From: Sphingomonadales bacterium | GTDB taxonomy: Bacteria > Pseudomonadota > Alphaproteobacteria > Sphingomonadales > Sphingomonadaceae | DNA: 52,098 bases | Assembly: GCA_947470185.1 (NCBI GenBank) | Contig: CANIRZ010000009.1 | Coordinates: 1 to 52,098, forward strand | Direction: 5' to 3' | Shown: piece after piece, positions 16,038-24,971 of the stretch | Numbering within the stretch: the first letter of the stretch is position 1 | Layout: each line of letters opens with the position of its first letter | Notes under the pieces: generated by a model | The model's input: the letters and a program-made list of their open reading frames with translations, nothing else | Databases searched by the model: none | What the model was told of the DNA's origin: nothing | Position numbers and translations under genes: made by a program

Positions 16038-18437
16038 ATGGATCTGAACCTTCCATTATTGCCACTGCGCGATATTGTTGTTTTTCCTGGCATGATTGTG
16101 CCGTTGTTTGTTGGGCGCGATAAATCGGTTGTTGCCTTGGAACAGGCAATGAAAGCCAATAAAGAGATTTTTCTTGTCGCGCAGCTTGACCCTGCCGAGG
16201 ATGATCCCGGCAAGGATGATCTTTACAATATCGGCGTGACTGCCACGATCATGCAGCTGTTAAAGTTGCCTGATGGTACAGTGCGCGTGTTGGTTGAGGG
16301 CAAACAACGTGCTGAATTGCGCGACTTGATTGAGCGTGGCGACAACTATGTTGAAGCGACCGTCATCTTGGTTGACGAACAAAGCGCGGATGGTCCCGAG
16401 GCAACCGCACTGATGCGTTCAGTGACCGAGCAGTTCGAGAATTATTCGAAACTGAACAAGAAAATGCCCGCAGAGACAGCTGTTCAGTTGACCGAGATCG
16501 ACACCCCGTCGGCACTTGCGGACGCCGTTGCGGCGAATATTCAATTGAAGGTTTCGGACAAGCAGTCGTTGTTGGTTGAATCCAACCCGCTTCGCCGCCT
16601 TGAAATGGCATTTGCCTTCATGGAAGGCGAGCTTGGCGTTTTGCAGGTCGAAAAGAAAATCCGTGGCCGTGTGAAGCGTCAAATGGAAAAGACGCAGCGC
16701 GAATATTATTTGAATGAGCAGATGAAAGCCATTCAGCGCGAGCTTGGCAATGACGATGGCGAAGGCGGTGACGAGGTTGCCGAAATTCAGGCCAAGATTG
16801 ACACGATGAAGCTCTCCAAGGAAGCAAAAGCGAAAGCCAATGCGGAACTGAAAAAGCTGCGCGGGATGGCGCCGATGTCTGCAGAAGCCACGGTCATCCG
16901 CAACTATCTTGATACGCTTTTGGGCATTCCATGGGGCAAAAAGTCCAAGCTGAAGCGCGATATTGCCAAGGCGCAGGACGTTCTTGATGCCGACCACTTC
17001 GCTTTGGAAAAGGTTAAGGACCGGATCGTCGAATATCTTGCGGTGCAAGCGCGGACGAACAAGCTGAAGGGGCCAATATTGTGCCTCGTTGGCCCTCCGG
17101 GTGTTGGTAAGACATCTCTTGGCAAGTCGATTGCCAAGGCGACGGGTCGTGAGTTTATCCGCCAATCCTTGGGCGGCGTCCGGGACGAGGCCGAGATACG
17201 CGGCCACCGTCGTACCTATATTGGTTCAATGCCCGGCAAGGTTGCGGCCAATTTGAAAAAGGCGGGGACGATGAACCCGTTGTTCTTGCTCGATGAAATC
17301 GACAAGCTTGGACAGGATTTCCGGGGCGATCCAGCGTCGGCCTTGCTTGAGGTTCTCGATCCTGAACAGAACAACAAGTTCAATGACCATTATCTGGAAA
17401 TTGATCTCGATTTGTCGGACGTGATGTTCGTAACGACCGCAAACAGCATGAACTTACCGCAGGCGTTGTTGGACCGGATGGAAATCATCCGTCTTGAAGG
17501 CTACACTGAGGACGAGAAGTTTGAGATTGCCAAGCGCCATTTGGTGGAAAAGCAGATCGAGGCCCACGGGCTTAAGCCTGAAGAGTTTTCGATAAGCGAC
17601 GATGCACTGCGCGATGTCATTCGCTATTACACAAGAGAGGCCGGCGTTCGGACTCTGGAGCGTGAGATCGCGAAGCTTGCGCGTAAATCGTTACGGCGGA
17701 TATTGGAAGGTAAGGACAAGAGCATTGTCATTACACCCGAAAATCTTGCCGACTTCTCCGGCGTTCGTAAATTTCGCCATGACATGGGTGAGGAAGAAAA
17801 CCAGATCGGTGCCGTTACGGGTCTCGCTTGGACTGAAGTGGGCGGTGAGTTGCTGACCATCGAAGCTGTCACTGTTCCTGGTAAAGGGAATATTAAGACG
17901 ACAGGTAAGCTAGGCGAAGTCATGAGCGAGTCCATTCAGGCGGCCTTGAGCTACGTGAAGGCGCGCGCGCCGAGCTACGGCATCAAACCAAGTTTGTTTG
18001 CGCGCAAAGATGTGCACATTCACCTTCCTGAAGGCGCAGTGCCCAAGGATGGCCCTTCAGCCGGCATAGGCATGGTAACGTGCATCGTGTCGACACTTAC
18101 GGGTATTGCCGTGCACCGCGATGTTGCCATGACTGGCGAAGTTACGTTGCGTGGACGTGTGTTGCCGATTGGTGGTTTGAAAGAGAAATTGCTGGCGGCT
18201 TTGCGCGGCGGGATTAAAACCGTGCTCATTCCCCAAGAGAATGAAAAGGATCTTGCGGACATTCCAGCAAACATCAAGGACGGTCTTGAGATTATCCCGG
18301 TGAGCCATGTCGATCAGGTTCTGGCACGTGCTTTAGTATCCCCATTGGTAGCCGTGGAATGGACCGAGGCGGATGATCTGGCAGCGGCGTTACCCGCTGT
18401 AACTGGCGGTGAAAATGGGGTGCCTGTGACACATTGA
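16038..18437 (+). CDS. lon: ATP-dependent protease La
   Basis: 799 aa, a cytoplasmic serine protease that degrades misfolded and selected regulatory proteins. It has the N-terminal LAN domain (LPLLPLRDIVVFPGMIVPLFVGR), AAA+ core with Walker A GPPGVGKT (352-359) and Walker B NPLFLLDEID, and the protease domain with the Ser-Lys dyad: Ser674 in KDGPSAGIGM and Lys717 in GGLKEKLLAALRGG. Length matches E. coli Lon (784 aa). The next gene is hup, the usual neighbour in proteobacteria, but a terminator and a separate promoter lie between them. Confidence 0.97.
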   Translation: MDLNLPLLPLRDIVVFPGMIVPLFVGRDKSVVALEQAMKANKEIFLVAQLDPAEDDPGKDDLYNIGVTATIMQLLKLPDGTVRVLVEGKQRAELRDLIERGDNYVEATVILVDEQSADGPEATALMRSVTEQFENYSKLNKKMPAETAVQLTEIDTPSALADAVAANIQLKVSDKQSLLVESNPLRRLEMAFAFMEGELGVLQVEKKIRGRVKRQMEKTQREYYLNEQMKAIQRELGNDDGEGGDEVAEIQAKIDTMKLSKEAKAKANAELKKLRGMAPMSAEATVIRNYLDTLLGIPWGKKSKLKRDIAKAQDVLDADHFALEKVKDRIVEYLAVQARTNKLKGPILCLVGPPGVGKTSLGKSIAKATGREFIRQSLGGVRDEAEIRGHRRTYIGSMPGKVAANLKKAGTMNPLFLLDEIDKLGQDFRGDPASALLEVLDPEQNNKFNDHYLEIDLDLSDVMFVTTANSMNLPQALLDRMEIIRLEGYTEDEKFEIAKRHLVEKQIEAHGLKPEEFSISDDALRDVIRYYTREAGVRTLEREIAKLARKSLRRILEGKDKSIVITPENLADFSGVRKFRHDMGEEENQIGAVTGLAWTEVGGELLTIEAVTVPGKGNIKTTGKLGEVMSESIQAALSYVKARAPSYGIKPSLFARKDVHIHLPEGAVPKDGPSAGIGMVTCIVSTLTGIAVHRDVAMTGEVTLRGRVLPIGGLKEKLLAALRGGIKTVLIPQENEKDLADIPANIKDGLEIIPVSHVDQVLARALVSPLVAVEWTEADDLAAALPAVTGGENGVPVTH

Positions 18438-18445
18438 GGCGGCAT

Positions 18446-18489
18446 GTCCTGCCATTATATGTGTATAATGACCAGGACACGTCTTTTTT
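18446..18489 (+). terminator. Rho-independent terminator of lon
   Basis: GTCCTG (18446-18451) pairs with CAGGAC (18473-18478), and CATTATA (18453-18459) pairs with TATAATG (18464-18470) around TGTG. A run of six T follows at 18484-18489. It begins 9 bp after the lon stop. Confidence 0.8.
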
Positions 18490-18523
18490 CACAGAAAATG
18501 ACCGTTTTGGGCCGATATTTCCT

Positions 18524-18551
18524 TTGACAGCGTTAATATTCTGCTCATTAT
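18524..18551 (+). promoter_or_regulatory. Candidate sigma-70 promoter of hup
   Basis: TTGACA (18524-18529), a 16-bp spacer and CATTAT (18546-18551), about 75 bp before the hup start. It lies after the lon terminator, so hup can be expressed apart from lon. Confidence 0.5.
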
Positions 18552-18626
18552 CGCACCACCGGCTCTGGCCGCGACTCATGGTATCGATAAATGGGTCTCA
18601 TATAATTTTAAGAGGGGGGTTCCCAC

Positions 18627-18899
18627 ATGAACAAGCAAGATCTCGTCAGTGCAGTCGCCGAAGCTAGCGGTTTGACCAAGGCTGATGCCGGCAAAGCCGT
18701 CGAAGCAACATTTGAAGCAATCACTGGCGCTCTGAAGAGCGGCGGCGAAGTACGTCTCGTTGGTTTCGGTACCTTTGGCGTTGCAAAGCGTAAGGCATCG
18801 ACCGGACGTAATCCACGCACCGGTGAGCCAATGACCATCAAGGCATCGACTCAGCCAAAGTTCAAAGCTGGCAAGGCTCTCAAGGACGCTGTCAACTAA
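18627..18899 (+). CDS. hup: HU family DNA-binding protein
   Basis: 90 aa, the small histone-like protein that bends and compacts the nucleoid. The N terminus MNKQDLVSAVAEASGLTKADAG, the core VRLVGFGTFGV and the DNA-binding arm RKASTGRNPRTGEPMTI are canonical HU; the Pro of the arm is in RNPRTGEP. It is preceded by AGAGGGGGG (18611-18619). The short form without IHF-specific features fits HU rather than IHF. Expressed probably at high level, with its own promoter and a strong terminator. Confidence 0.97.
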   Translation: MNKQDLVSAVAEASGLTKADAGKAVEATFEAITGALKSGGEVRLVGFGTFGVAKRKASTGRNPRTGEPMTIKASTQPKFKAGKALKDAVN

Positions 18900-18925
18900 G
18901 ACACAAACCAAGAAATTGGTTACAG

Positions 18926-18955
18926 AGGGCGGGGCGAAAGCACCCGCCCTTTTTT
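18926..18955 (+). terminator. Rho-independent terminator of hup
   Basis: AGGGCGGG (18926-18933) pairs perfectly with CCCGCCCT (18943-18950) over a 9-nt GCGAAAGCA loop, followed by T to 18955. It sits 27 bp after the hup stop. Confidence 0.9.
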
Positions 18956-19086
18956 ATGCCCATATTGGTCACAAGAGAAGATCGGCGGCGAACAAGTTGT
19001 GCGCATGACCCTAGTTAGGGCAATCCAGGTCTTCGTGGGACGTAGCTAAGTTACCCCAAAACCCAACCACACTGTGGAGTTGATAT

Positions 19087-19326
19087 TTAGGCAGCCAAAC
19101 GGGGCGTGTTTTGGGCGCGCGACATTGCGGGAAAGGGGATAATCTCGGCAGGCGCCAGACGCCGCATTTCGCCCAATATTATCCGGCGCTCACGCTGCGG
19201 TGAGGGGGCAAACTCCATATCAATCACTTCGCGAATACGCGGCATGGCATTGCGGATAGACAGCAAGATGACACCAAATGATGCACTCAGCGCGATCACG
19301 AAAAGAAGGGTAGCGATGATAGTCAT
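19087..19326 (-). CDS. Small single-pass membrane protein, unknown function
   Basis: 79 aa, not recognised. The first 25 residues form one membrane segment (IIATLLFVIALSASFGVILL). The rest is charged, with many Arg and a pattern RIREVIDMEFAPSPQRERRI, so it probably faces the cytoplasm. I chose the ATG at 19324-19326 because AAAGGA sits just upstream on the minus strand; further upstream in-frame starts reach back without a ribosome binding site. It is the downstream partner of the 138-aa secreted protein on the same strand, 192 bp apart. It may be a lineage-specific small protein; no function is proposed. Confidence 0.55.
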   Translation of the reverse strand: MTIIATLLFVIALSASFGVILLSIRNAMPRIREVIDMEFAPSPQRERRIILGEMRRLAPAEIIPFPAMSRAQNTPRLAA

Positions 19327-19518
19327 GGCACTGGTCCTTTGCGTTCCCACCCTAAATAAGTGGGGAAGTTTGATTCGGCTAATCACCGGATATACGTCTT
19401 TGTTCACTATTTGTTCCAACATGTCAAGCGGCATTTCGCCGTGGAACATGGCTGGGTAACTTTGGGGATTGCCTGTGGATAACTTGCTCGGCCGCAAAAA
19501 GTTCACTGGCCTGCGAAA

Positions 19519-19935
19519 TTACGGTGCGCTGCGTGCTCCGCGGCGCTCGGCATGCCATTTTTGAACTGCCTGTTGCATGCATCCTGTGAAGCCGTTGCTT
19601 CCATTGACAGAACAGCTGTTTGGCAAAACGGCGCGCCCATAGACGTCAAGGCTCTCAACGGCGGAGGTCCAGCTTCCGCCTGCTACTGGCGATTCGCTAT
19701 TCGCGCGGATAGGCTTAGGAATCCGGTACCGGTCACCCTCCGGCTGGGCCGCACAGACCATGATTTCGTCGCCGACTGCGTCCGGACATTTTTCCGCGCC
19801 GAAGGTAACAAGAAAGGAGATGCGCTCGGGAGGCGCAGACTGCTGTGCGTCGCCAAGCGATTGATCTTCGGCGAACGCCGACGAGGATATTGCGAGCAGC
19901 GCGATTGAAGCAGTAACTGCCCAACGTATTTTCAA
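19519..19935 (-). CDS. Small secreted protein, unknown function
   Basis: 138 aa from a TTG start at 19933-19935, which is preceded by AGGAAG at a good distance; a longer reading frame upstream overlaps the rpsB promoter and coding start and is rejected. The N terminus is a clear signal peptide (KIRWAVTASIALLAISSSAFA, cut after Ala22). The mature part has four Cys (EKCPD, VCAAQ, NSCSV, TGCMQ), which could form two disulfides in the periplasm. The C-terminal part ends in charged ERRGARSAP. The family is not recognised by me; similar proteins with a C-terminal CMQQAVQKW-like segment may exist in sphingomonads, but this is a guess. Confidence 0.6.
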   Translation of the reverse strand: MKIRWAVTASIALLAISSSAFAEDQSLGDAQQSAPPERISFLVTFGAEKCPDAVGDEIMVCAAQPEGDRYRIPKPIRANSESPVAGGSWTSAVESLDVYGRAVLPNSCSVNGSNGFTGCMQQAVQKWHAERRGARSAP

Positions 19936-20033
19936 TTTGTCTTCCTGCCCATAATGTCTTGCTATGCGGTGCGTTCTGAACCGATTATTAATGCGACTAC
20001 ACCAAATTGCGGCATCTGGTGAGTCTGTTGGTG

Positions 20034-20061
20034 CTTGACGAATCCTGCCGACAACTATAAC
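20034..20061 (+). promoter_or_regulatory. Candidate promoter of rpsB-tsf
   Basis: CTTGAC (20034-20039), a 16-bp spacer and TATAAC (20056-20061), about 108 bp before rpsB. The 5' leader may hold the S2 autoregulatory site known in other bacteria, but I could not model it. Confidence 0.45.
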
Positions 20062-20168
20062 GGCGCCGTCATTCCACATGGGAAACGCACATACCGGTGC
20101 TGATCTTTGTCTTTCAGGCAAAAGTGAAGTTCTAGTTTCCCAGAGGCTCAACCGGAAGGAGAAGTACC

Positions 20169-20999
20169 ATGGCGGCACCTGTCGTAACCATGCAGCATTT
20201 GCTTGAAGCTGGGGCCCATTTCGGCCACCAAACACACCGTTGGAACCCGCGTATGAAGCCGTATATCTTCGGCGCGCGCAACGGCATCCACATTCTCGAC
20301 CTGTCGCAGTCCGTGCCATTGTTCGCACGCGCTCTAGATTTCGTCGCACAGAGCGTTTCGTCTGGCGGCAAGGTTCTGTTCGTTGGCACGAAGCGCCAGG
20401 CACAAGGCCCAATCGCCGATGCCGCACGCGCATCGGGTCAGCATTTCGTCAACCATCGCTGGTTGGGCGGTATGCTCACCAACTGGAAGACCATTTCGAA
20501 CTCGATCAAGAAGCTCAAGACACTTGAAGAGCAGCTTTCGGGTGACACGCACGGTTTCACGAAGAAGGAAATTCTTCAGATGACCCGCGAGCGCGATAAG
20601 CTTGAAATGAGCCTTGGCGGTATCCGCGACATGGGCGGCATTCCTGACGTTATGTTCGTCATCGACGCCAACAAGGAAGAACTCGCCATCAAGGAAGCCA
20701 ATGTTCTTGGTATTCCAGTGATCGCGATCCTCGATTCAAACGTATCGCCTGATGGAATTGCATTCCCGGTTCCTGCAAATGATGACGCTGCTCGCGCCAT
20801 TCGTTTGTATTGCGACGCGGTGGCTACTGCGGCAACCAAGGGCAATGTAAACGCTAAGGTTGCCAAGGGCATTGACCTTGGTGCGGAGGTTGAGCCAGCG
20901 GCTGAACCTGCTTTGGCAGAAGAAACAGCGCCAGTGGCTGAAGAAGCAGCGCCCGCTGCCGAAGTTGCTCCTGCCGAAGCGCCTGCCGCCGAAGCGTAA
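20169..20999 (+). CDS. rpsB: 30S ribosomal protein S2
   Basis: 276 aa, a component of the small ribosomal subunit. Conserved S2 segments are clear: [50 protein letters not shown] and [19 protein letters not shown]. After about residue 235 an Ala/Glu/Pro-rich tail extends the protein beyond E. coli S2 (241 aa), as in other Alphaproteobacteria. A strong AAGGAGAAG ribosome binding site precedes the ATG. It leads the rpsB-tsf pair, though a repeat element separates the two. Confidence 0.97.
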   Translation: MAAPVVTMQHLLEAGAHFGHQTHRWNPRMKPYIFGARNGIHILDLSQSVPLFARALDFVAQSVSSGGKVLFVGTKRQAQGPIADAARASGQHFVNHRWLGGMLTNWKTISNSIKKLKTLEEQLSGDTHGFTKKEILQMTRERDKLEMSLGGIRDMGGIPDVMFVIDANKEELAIKEANVLGIPVIAILDSNVSPDGIAFPVPANDDAARAIRLYCDAVATAATKGNVNAKVAKGIDLGAEVEPAAEPALAEETAPVAEEAAPAAEVAPAEAPAAEA

Positions 21000-21007
21000 C
21001 CAAATTG

Positions 21008-21099
21008 TCGTCACCCCCGCTTATGCGGGGGGCCGACACTTGTCGTTTGCTTGTGAAGTGAGGGCTGGTGTTAGATCTCGGCTTTTACGGGGATGACGA
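21008..21099. repeat. Intergenic element with terminal inverted repeats
   Basis: A 92-bp unit between rpsB and tsf. Its ends TCGTCACCCCCG (21008-21019) and CGGGGATGACGA (21088-21099) are inverted copies with one mismatch. Next to the left end, CCCCCGC TTAT GCGGGGG (21014-21031) forms a perfect 7-bp hairpin. GTCATCCCC-type ends are typical of repeated intergenic elements in sphingomonad genomes, but only one copy is in this window, so family membership is inferred. Confidence 0.5.
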
Positions 21100-21148
21100 A
21101 CTTCAATGAGGCTGTATTGGCCTCCGTACCTTTCGAAAGGACACTCTT

Positions 21149-22075
21149 ATGTCTGCAATTACCGCTTCAGCTGTCAAGGAACTGCGTGAGCTTTCCGGCG
21201 CTGGCATGATGGACGCCAAAAAGGCGCTTGAAGAAACCAACGGCAATATCGAAGCCGCAGTTGATTTGCTGCGCGCCAAGGGCCTTGCAACTGCTGCCAA
21301 GAAATCGAGCCGCACCGCGGCGGAAGGTCTTGTCGGCGTTGCTGTCGAGGGCACCAAGGGCACTGCTATCGAAGTTAACAGCCAGACAGATTTCGTTGCC
21401 AAGAACGAACAGTTCCAAGAATTCGTCGCTGCTGTCAGCCAAGTTGCCCTTAACCTCAGCGCCAACGATGCTGAATCCGTTTTAGCCGCGCCTTATGGCG
21501 GAAGCGAAACCGTTCAGGAACGTTTGACCAACAACATCGCCACCATCGGTGAAAATCAGGTTATCCGCCGCGTAAAGTCGCTTTCGGTCAGCAATGGCCG
21601 TGTTGTTTCTTATGTCCACAACGCTGCGGCGCCTGGCATGGGCGGTATCGGCGTTCTTGTTGCGCTTGAGAGCGATGCAGACGCTGCGACGCTTGATGGG
21701 CTTGGTAAGCAGCTGGCGATGCACATCGCTGCTGCATTCCCGCTGTCGCTTGACGAATCTGGCCTCGATGCCGAAACGCTTGAGCGTGAGCGCGGTATTG
21801 CGCGTGAAAAGGCATCGGAAAGCGGCAAGCCAGCGGATATCGTCGAAAAGATGGTTGAAGGCGCCGTGAAGAAGTTCGCTAAGGAAAACGCCTTGTTGAG
21901 CCAGCCATTCGTTATGGACGGCAAGACCCCAATTTCGGATGTTGTCGCGGCCGCTGGTAAAGAAGCTGGTAAGCCAATCGTGCTGAAGGATTATGTCCGC
22001 TTCCAGCTTGGCGAAGGCATTGAAAAGGAAGTGTCTGACTTTGCAGCTGAAGTGGCTGCTGCGGTCGGCGCATAA
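21149..22075 (+). CDS. tsf: Translation elongation factor Ts
   Basis: 308 aa, the guanine-nucleotide exchange factor for EF-Tu. The N-terminal UBA-like domain ([37 protein letters not shown]) and the core motif [13 protein letters not shown], where EF-Tu contact residues lie, are highly typical. The start is preceded by GAAAGGA. It follows rpsB as in nearly all bacteria. Confidence 0.97.
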   Translation: MSAITASAVKELRELSGAGMMDAKKALEETNGNIEAAVDLLRAKGLATAAKKSSRTAAEGLVGVAVEGTKGTAIEVNSQTDFVAKNEQFQEFVAAVSQVALNLSANDAESVLAAPYGGSETVQERLTNNIATIGENQVIRRVKSLSVSNGRVVSYVHNAAAPGMGGIGVLVALESDADAATLDGLGKQLAMHIAAAFPLSLDESGLDAETLERERGIAREKASESGKPADIVEKMVEGAVKKFAKENALLSQPFVMDGKTPISDVVAAAGKEAGKPIVLKDYVRFQLGEGIEKEVSDFAAEVAAAVGA

Positions 22076-22084
22076 ATATTCTTG

Positions 22085-22112
22085 GCTTCCCTGCCAAAAG
22101 GCGGGGATAAGC
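22085..22112. promoter_or_regulatory. Hairpin in the tsf-pyrH gap
   Basis: GCTT-CCCTGCC (22085-22095) pairs with GGCGGGG-AT-AAGC (22100-22112) around AAAA, with a two-base bulge. No T run follows, so it is probably an mRNA 3'-end stabiliser or partial terminator after tsf. Confidence 0.35.
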
Positions 22113-22114
22113 AC

Positions 22115-22143
22115 TTGGCGATGTGGCGCACGGCTCCTATAGC
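22115..22143 (+). promoter_or_regulatory. Candidate promoter of pyrH
   Basis: TTGGCG (22115-22120), a 17-bp spacer and TATAGC (22138-22143), 35 bp before the pyrH ATG. Each hexamer matches the sigma-70 consensus at four of six positions. Confidence 0.35.
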
Positions 22144-22177
22144 TGGGCGCCATAATCGTATCAGGGTGAGGGATATT

Positions 22178-22903
22178 ATGAGCGCGCACGGATATCGTCG
22201 CATTCTGCTTAAACTATCGGGCGAAGTGCTTATGGGGGATCAAGCCTATGGCATTGATCCCGTTACTGTGGCGCGCGTTGCCGACGAGGTAAAAGCTGCG
22301 CAGGATACTGGATTGCAACTGTGCCTTGTAATCGGCGGGGGTAACATCTTCCGAGGTATGTCTGGTGCCGCAAAGGGCATGGACAGGGCGCAGGCCGACT
22401 ATATGGGCATGCTCGCCACCGTCATGAATGCGCTCGCCATGCAAAACGCGCTTGAACAGCTCGGCGTGCCGACCCGCGTGCAGTCTGCCATTGAAATGGA
22501 CAAGGTCTGCGAACCCGTTATCCGGCGCCGTGCCGAGCGGCATTTGGAAAAGGGCCGGATCGTTATTTTCGCCGCAGGCGTTGGCGCACCGTTCTTTACA
22601 ACAGATAGCGGCGCAGCATTGCGCGCTGCTGAAATGCAATGCGATGCGTTGTTCAAGGGTACCTCGGTTGATGGTGTGTATGATGCCGATCCTAAAAAGG
22701 TTTCGACAGCAAAGCGTTATGAAACATTAAGTTATGACCGTGTCTTGGCAGACAATCTTAAGGTTATGGACGCAAGCGCTGTGTCGTTATGCCGTGACAA
22801 CAACATTCCTATCGTGGTGTTCTCTATCCGCGAACAGGGTAATATATTGAAGGTGCTCGACGGAAGCGGCACTTCAACTGTGGTAACAAGCGAAGGAAAC
22901 TAA
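22178..22903 (+). CDS. pyrH: UMP kinase
   Basis: 241 aa, the same length as E. coli PyrH; it phosphorylates UMP to UDP for pyrimidine nucleotide supply. Recognisable are [14 protein letters not shown] (ATP site), [24 protein letters not shown] and [15 protein letters not shown]. The ATG at 22178 gives the correct family start and is preceded by GTGAGGG; an in-frame start 96 bp upstream would add unrelated residues. frr begins 3 bp after its stop. Confidence 0.96.
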   Translation: MSAHGYRRILLKLSGEVLMGDQAYGIDPVTVARVADEVKAAQDTGLQLCLVIGGGNIFRGMSGAAKGMDRAQADYMGMLATVMNALAMQNALEQLGVPTRVQSAIEMDKVCEPVIRRRAERHLEKGRIVIFAAGVGAPFFTTDSGAALRAAEMQCDALFKGTSVDGVYDADPKKVSTAKRYETLSYDRVLADNLKVMDASAVSLCRDNNIPIVVFSIREQGNILKVLDGSGTSTVVTSEGN

Positions 22904-22906
22904 TCC

Positions 22907-23464
22907 ATGCCGCAATATGACAAAACCGACGTTGAGCGCCGTATGAAGGGCGCTGTCGATTCATTTAAAAGTGACCTTTCCGGGCTGCGTACAGGCCGCG
23001 CCAACGTGACCTTACTCGACCCCGTAGTCGTTGAAGTTTACGGCTCGCACATGCCATTGAGCCAAGTCGCTACCGTCAGCGCGCCTGAACCACGTTTGCT
23101 GTCGGTTCAGGTATGGGACCGCTCGAACGTTACGCCAGTCGAAAAGGCCATTCGTTCGGCTGGCCTTGGGTTAAACCCGATTACCGATGGCCAGACTTTG
23201 CGCTTGCCTATTCCCGACCTCACCGAGGAACGCCGTAAAGAGCTTGCAAAGCTTGCTGGCCAATATGCCGAGAAAGCCAAAATCGCGATCCGCAACGTGC
23301 GTCGCGACGCAAATGACGGTCTGAAAATTGACCAGAACAAGAAAGAAATCAGCGAGGACGACCGCAAGCGGTTGGAGACTGAAGTCCAGAAAATGACCGA
23401 CGAGATGATCAAAGCGGTCGACGAAGCAGCAGCGCATAAGGAAAAGGAAATCCTGAGCCAGTGA
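22907..23464 (+). CDS. frr: Ribosome recycling factor
   Basis: 185 aa, which with EF-G splits post-termination ribosomes. The start [40 protein letters not shown] and the C-terminal three-helix part ([28 protein letters not shown]) match the family across its full length. It is tightly linked to pyrH, as in most proteobacteria. Confidence 0.97.
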   Translation: MPQYDKTDVERRMKGAVDSFKSDLSGLRTGRANVTLLDPVVVEVYGSHMPLSQVATVSAPEPRLLSVQVWDRSNVTPVEKAIRSAGLGLNPITDGQTLRLPIPDLTEERRKELAKLAGQYAEKAKIAIRNVRRDANDGLKIDQNKKEISEDDRKRLETEVQKMTDEMIKAVDEAAAHKEKEILSQ

Positions 23465-23514
23465 GGCCGGATACAAACTTCCCTTCCATTCGCTTTGAGC
23501 GCGTTTAGAACGTA

Positions 23515-24234
23515 ATGGCGCAAGTCGAACCGCAATCCGTCCGCATCGCAGCCGGCACAGGCGAAATGCCGCGCCACGTTGCTATCATCATGGATGGCAA
23601 TGGTCGCTGGGCTAAGAAGCGCATGTTGCCGCGCGCAATGGGGCACAAGCGTGGCGTTGAGACTGTCCGTAATATTGTGCGTGCAGCGGGCGAGCTTGGG
23701 CTCGAAACGCTTAGCCTTTATGCGTTCTCGAGCGAGAATTGGAAACGGCCCGAGGAGGAGATAAACGATCTGATGGGGCTGATGCGCGATTTCATCAAAT
23801 CCGACCTTGATACATTTGCAAAAAATGACGTCCGGTTAAAAATTATAGGTGATTACAAAGCATTATCACCTGATATTGTGGAAATGCTTGAAGAATCGAT
23901 TGCGCGAACGTCGAAGAACAGCCGAACGACATTGGCGGTAGCGTTGAACTACGGATCGCAGGATGAGATGGTCCGCGCTGCACGCGCTGCCGCCGCGCAG
24001 GGCGAGATAAGCGCGTCCAGCATTGAGGCCAATCTGGACACCGCTGGCTTGCCGCCGCTGGATTTGCTTATCCGAACGTCAGGCGAGCAGCGTCTGTCTA
24101 ATTTCATGTTGTGGCAGGCAGCTTATGCCGAATTCTGGTTCACTGAGACCTTGTGGCCCGATTTCAGTAAGGGTGAACTTGCCGCTGCGCTGAACGAATT
24201 CGCCCGGCGTGAACGCCGCTATGGTGGTCGATGA
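23515..24234 (+). CDS. uppS: Isoprenyl (undecaprenyl diphosphate) synthase
   Basis: 239 aa cis-prenyltransferase that makes the C55 lipid carrier for peptidoglycan and surface glycans. Asp27 in AIIMDGNGRWAK is the Mg-binding catalytic residue. The other signatures GHKRGVETVRNIV, LYAFSSENWKRP, RTSGEQRLSNFMLWQAAYAEF are present. It overlaps cdsA by ATGA, so the two are translationally coupled. Confidence 0.96.
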   Translation: MAQVEPQSVRIAAGTGEMPRHVAIIMDGNGRWAKKRMLPRAMGHKRGVETVRNIVRAAGELGLETLSLYAFSSENWKRPEEEINDLMGLMRDFIKSDLDTFAKNDVRLKIIGDYKALSPDIVEMLEESIARTSKNSRTTLAVALNYGSQDEMVRAARAAAAQGEISASSIEANLDTAGLPPLDLLIRTSGEQRLSNFMLWQAAYAEFWFTETLWPDFSKGELAAALNEFARRERRYGGR

Positions 24235-24968
24235 ACGATAAGGTTGCGCCGCCCCTTAAACCGCGTTCGGACTTAGGCATACGGACATTGTCCGGCGTTG
24301 CTATGATGGCGGTCGCGATCGCTGCGATTTGGCTGGGCGGCTATGCCTTTATAGTCCTCGTTGTCGCTATAGGCCTTGGTGTATTTTTTGAATTTACCAA
24401 ATTGGTGCTTGGTTTTGCGGAAAGTCGGCAGGCGCAGATATTATGGCTATTGGTCGGCCTGACTTATGTCGGCCTTGCATGTTTCACACTGATCCTGTTC
24501 AGCGCGCCTTTCTTCGGCATGACGCCGGCAATCATGCTCATCGCGGGCGTAATCGGCACGGACGTCGGTGCGTATTTCGCGGGAAGAAGCCTTGGCGGGC
24601 CCAAAATCGCGCCACATATAAGCCCATCCAAAACTTGGTCTGGCCTTATCGGCGGAATTATTGGCGCGGGCCTTATGATGGTTTTTATTCAAGCAGGCAT
24701 ATACGCCTTCAGGAGCGGTAATGCTGGCGATGGCGATATCTATCTTGCATATGGCTGGTTCCGGCTCATGCTGACGGGGGCCGCGCTTGCGGTGGTCGCG
24801 CAAATGGGGGATTTCTTTGAAAGTTGGATGAAGCGACGGGCAGGGGTCAAAGATTCGGGGCGGCTGATACCTGGGCATGGCGGGTTATTTGACCGGACCG
24901 ACGGCCTTATCGCAGTAGCGTTTGCCGCTGGCGTGATCGTGCTGTTCCAAAGCGCGACGGCAGGCTAA
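24231..24968 (+). CDS. cdsA: Phosphatidate cytidylyltransferase
   Basis: 245 aa integral membrane enzyme making CDP-diacylglycerol from phosphatidate and CTP, for phospholipid synthesis. Several membrane segments start at about residue 22, and the C-terminal family signature SWMKRRAGVKDSGRLIPGHGG..DR is complete, including the KD-x-G and HGG positions. Shorter than E. coli CdsA (285 aa) but typical for this group. Dxr starts 3 bp downstream. Confidence 0.95.
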   Translation: MNDKVAPPLKPRSDLGIRTLSGVAMMAVAIAAIWLGGYAFIVLVVAIGLGVFFEFTKLVLGFAESRQAQILWLLVGLTYVGLACFTLILFSAPFFGMTPAIMLIAGVIGTDVGAYFAGRSLGGPKIAPHISPSKTWSGLIGGIIGAGLMMVFIQAGIYAFRSGNAGDGDIYLAYGWFRLMLTGAALAVVAQMGDFFESWMKRRAGVKDSGRLIPGHGGLFDRTDGLIAVAFAAGVIVLFQSATAG

Positions 24969-24971
24969 TCC

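Noticed and set aside
16419-17207. Minus-strand reading frame within lon
   Set aside because: Shadow of the lon coding sequence; no ribosome binding site or family features.
18956-19086. Stretch with CCCTA-GT-TAGGG and other short repeats after hup, possible tRNA or small RNA
   Set aside because: No cloverleaf, no anticodon stem and no terminator; nothing recognisable.
19936-20433. Upstream extension of the secreted four-Cys protein
   Set aside because: It would overlap the rpsB promoter and coding start antisense; the signal peptide and ribosome binding site place the start at 19935.
21482-22189. Minus-strand reading frame over tsf and the pyrH start
   Set aside because: Antisense to two conserved genes and without recognisable motifs.
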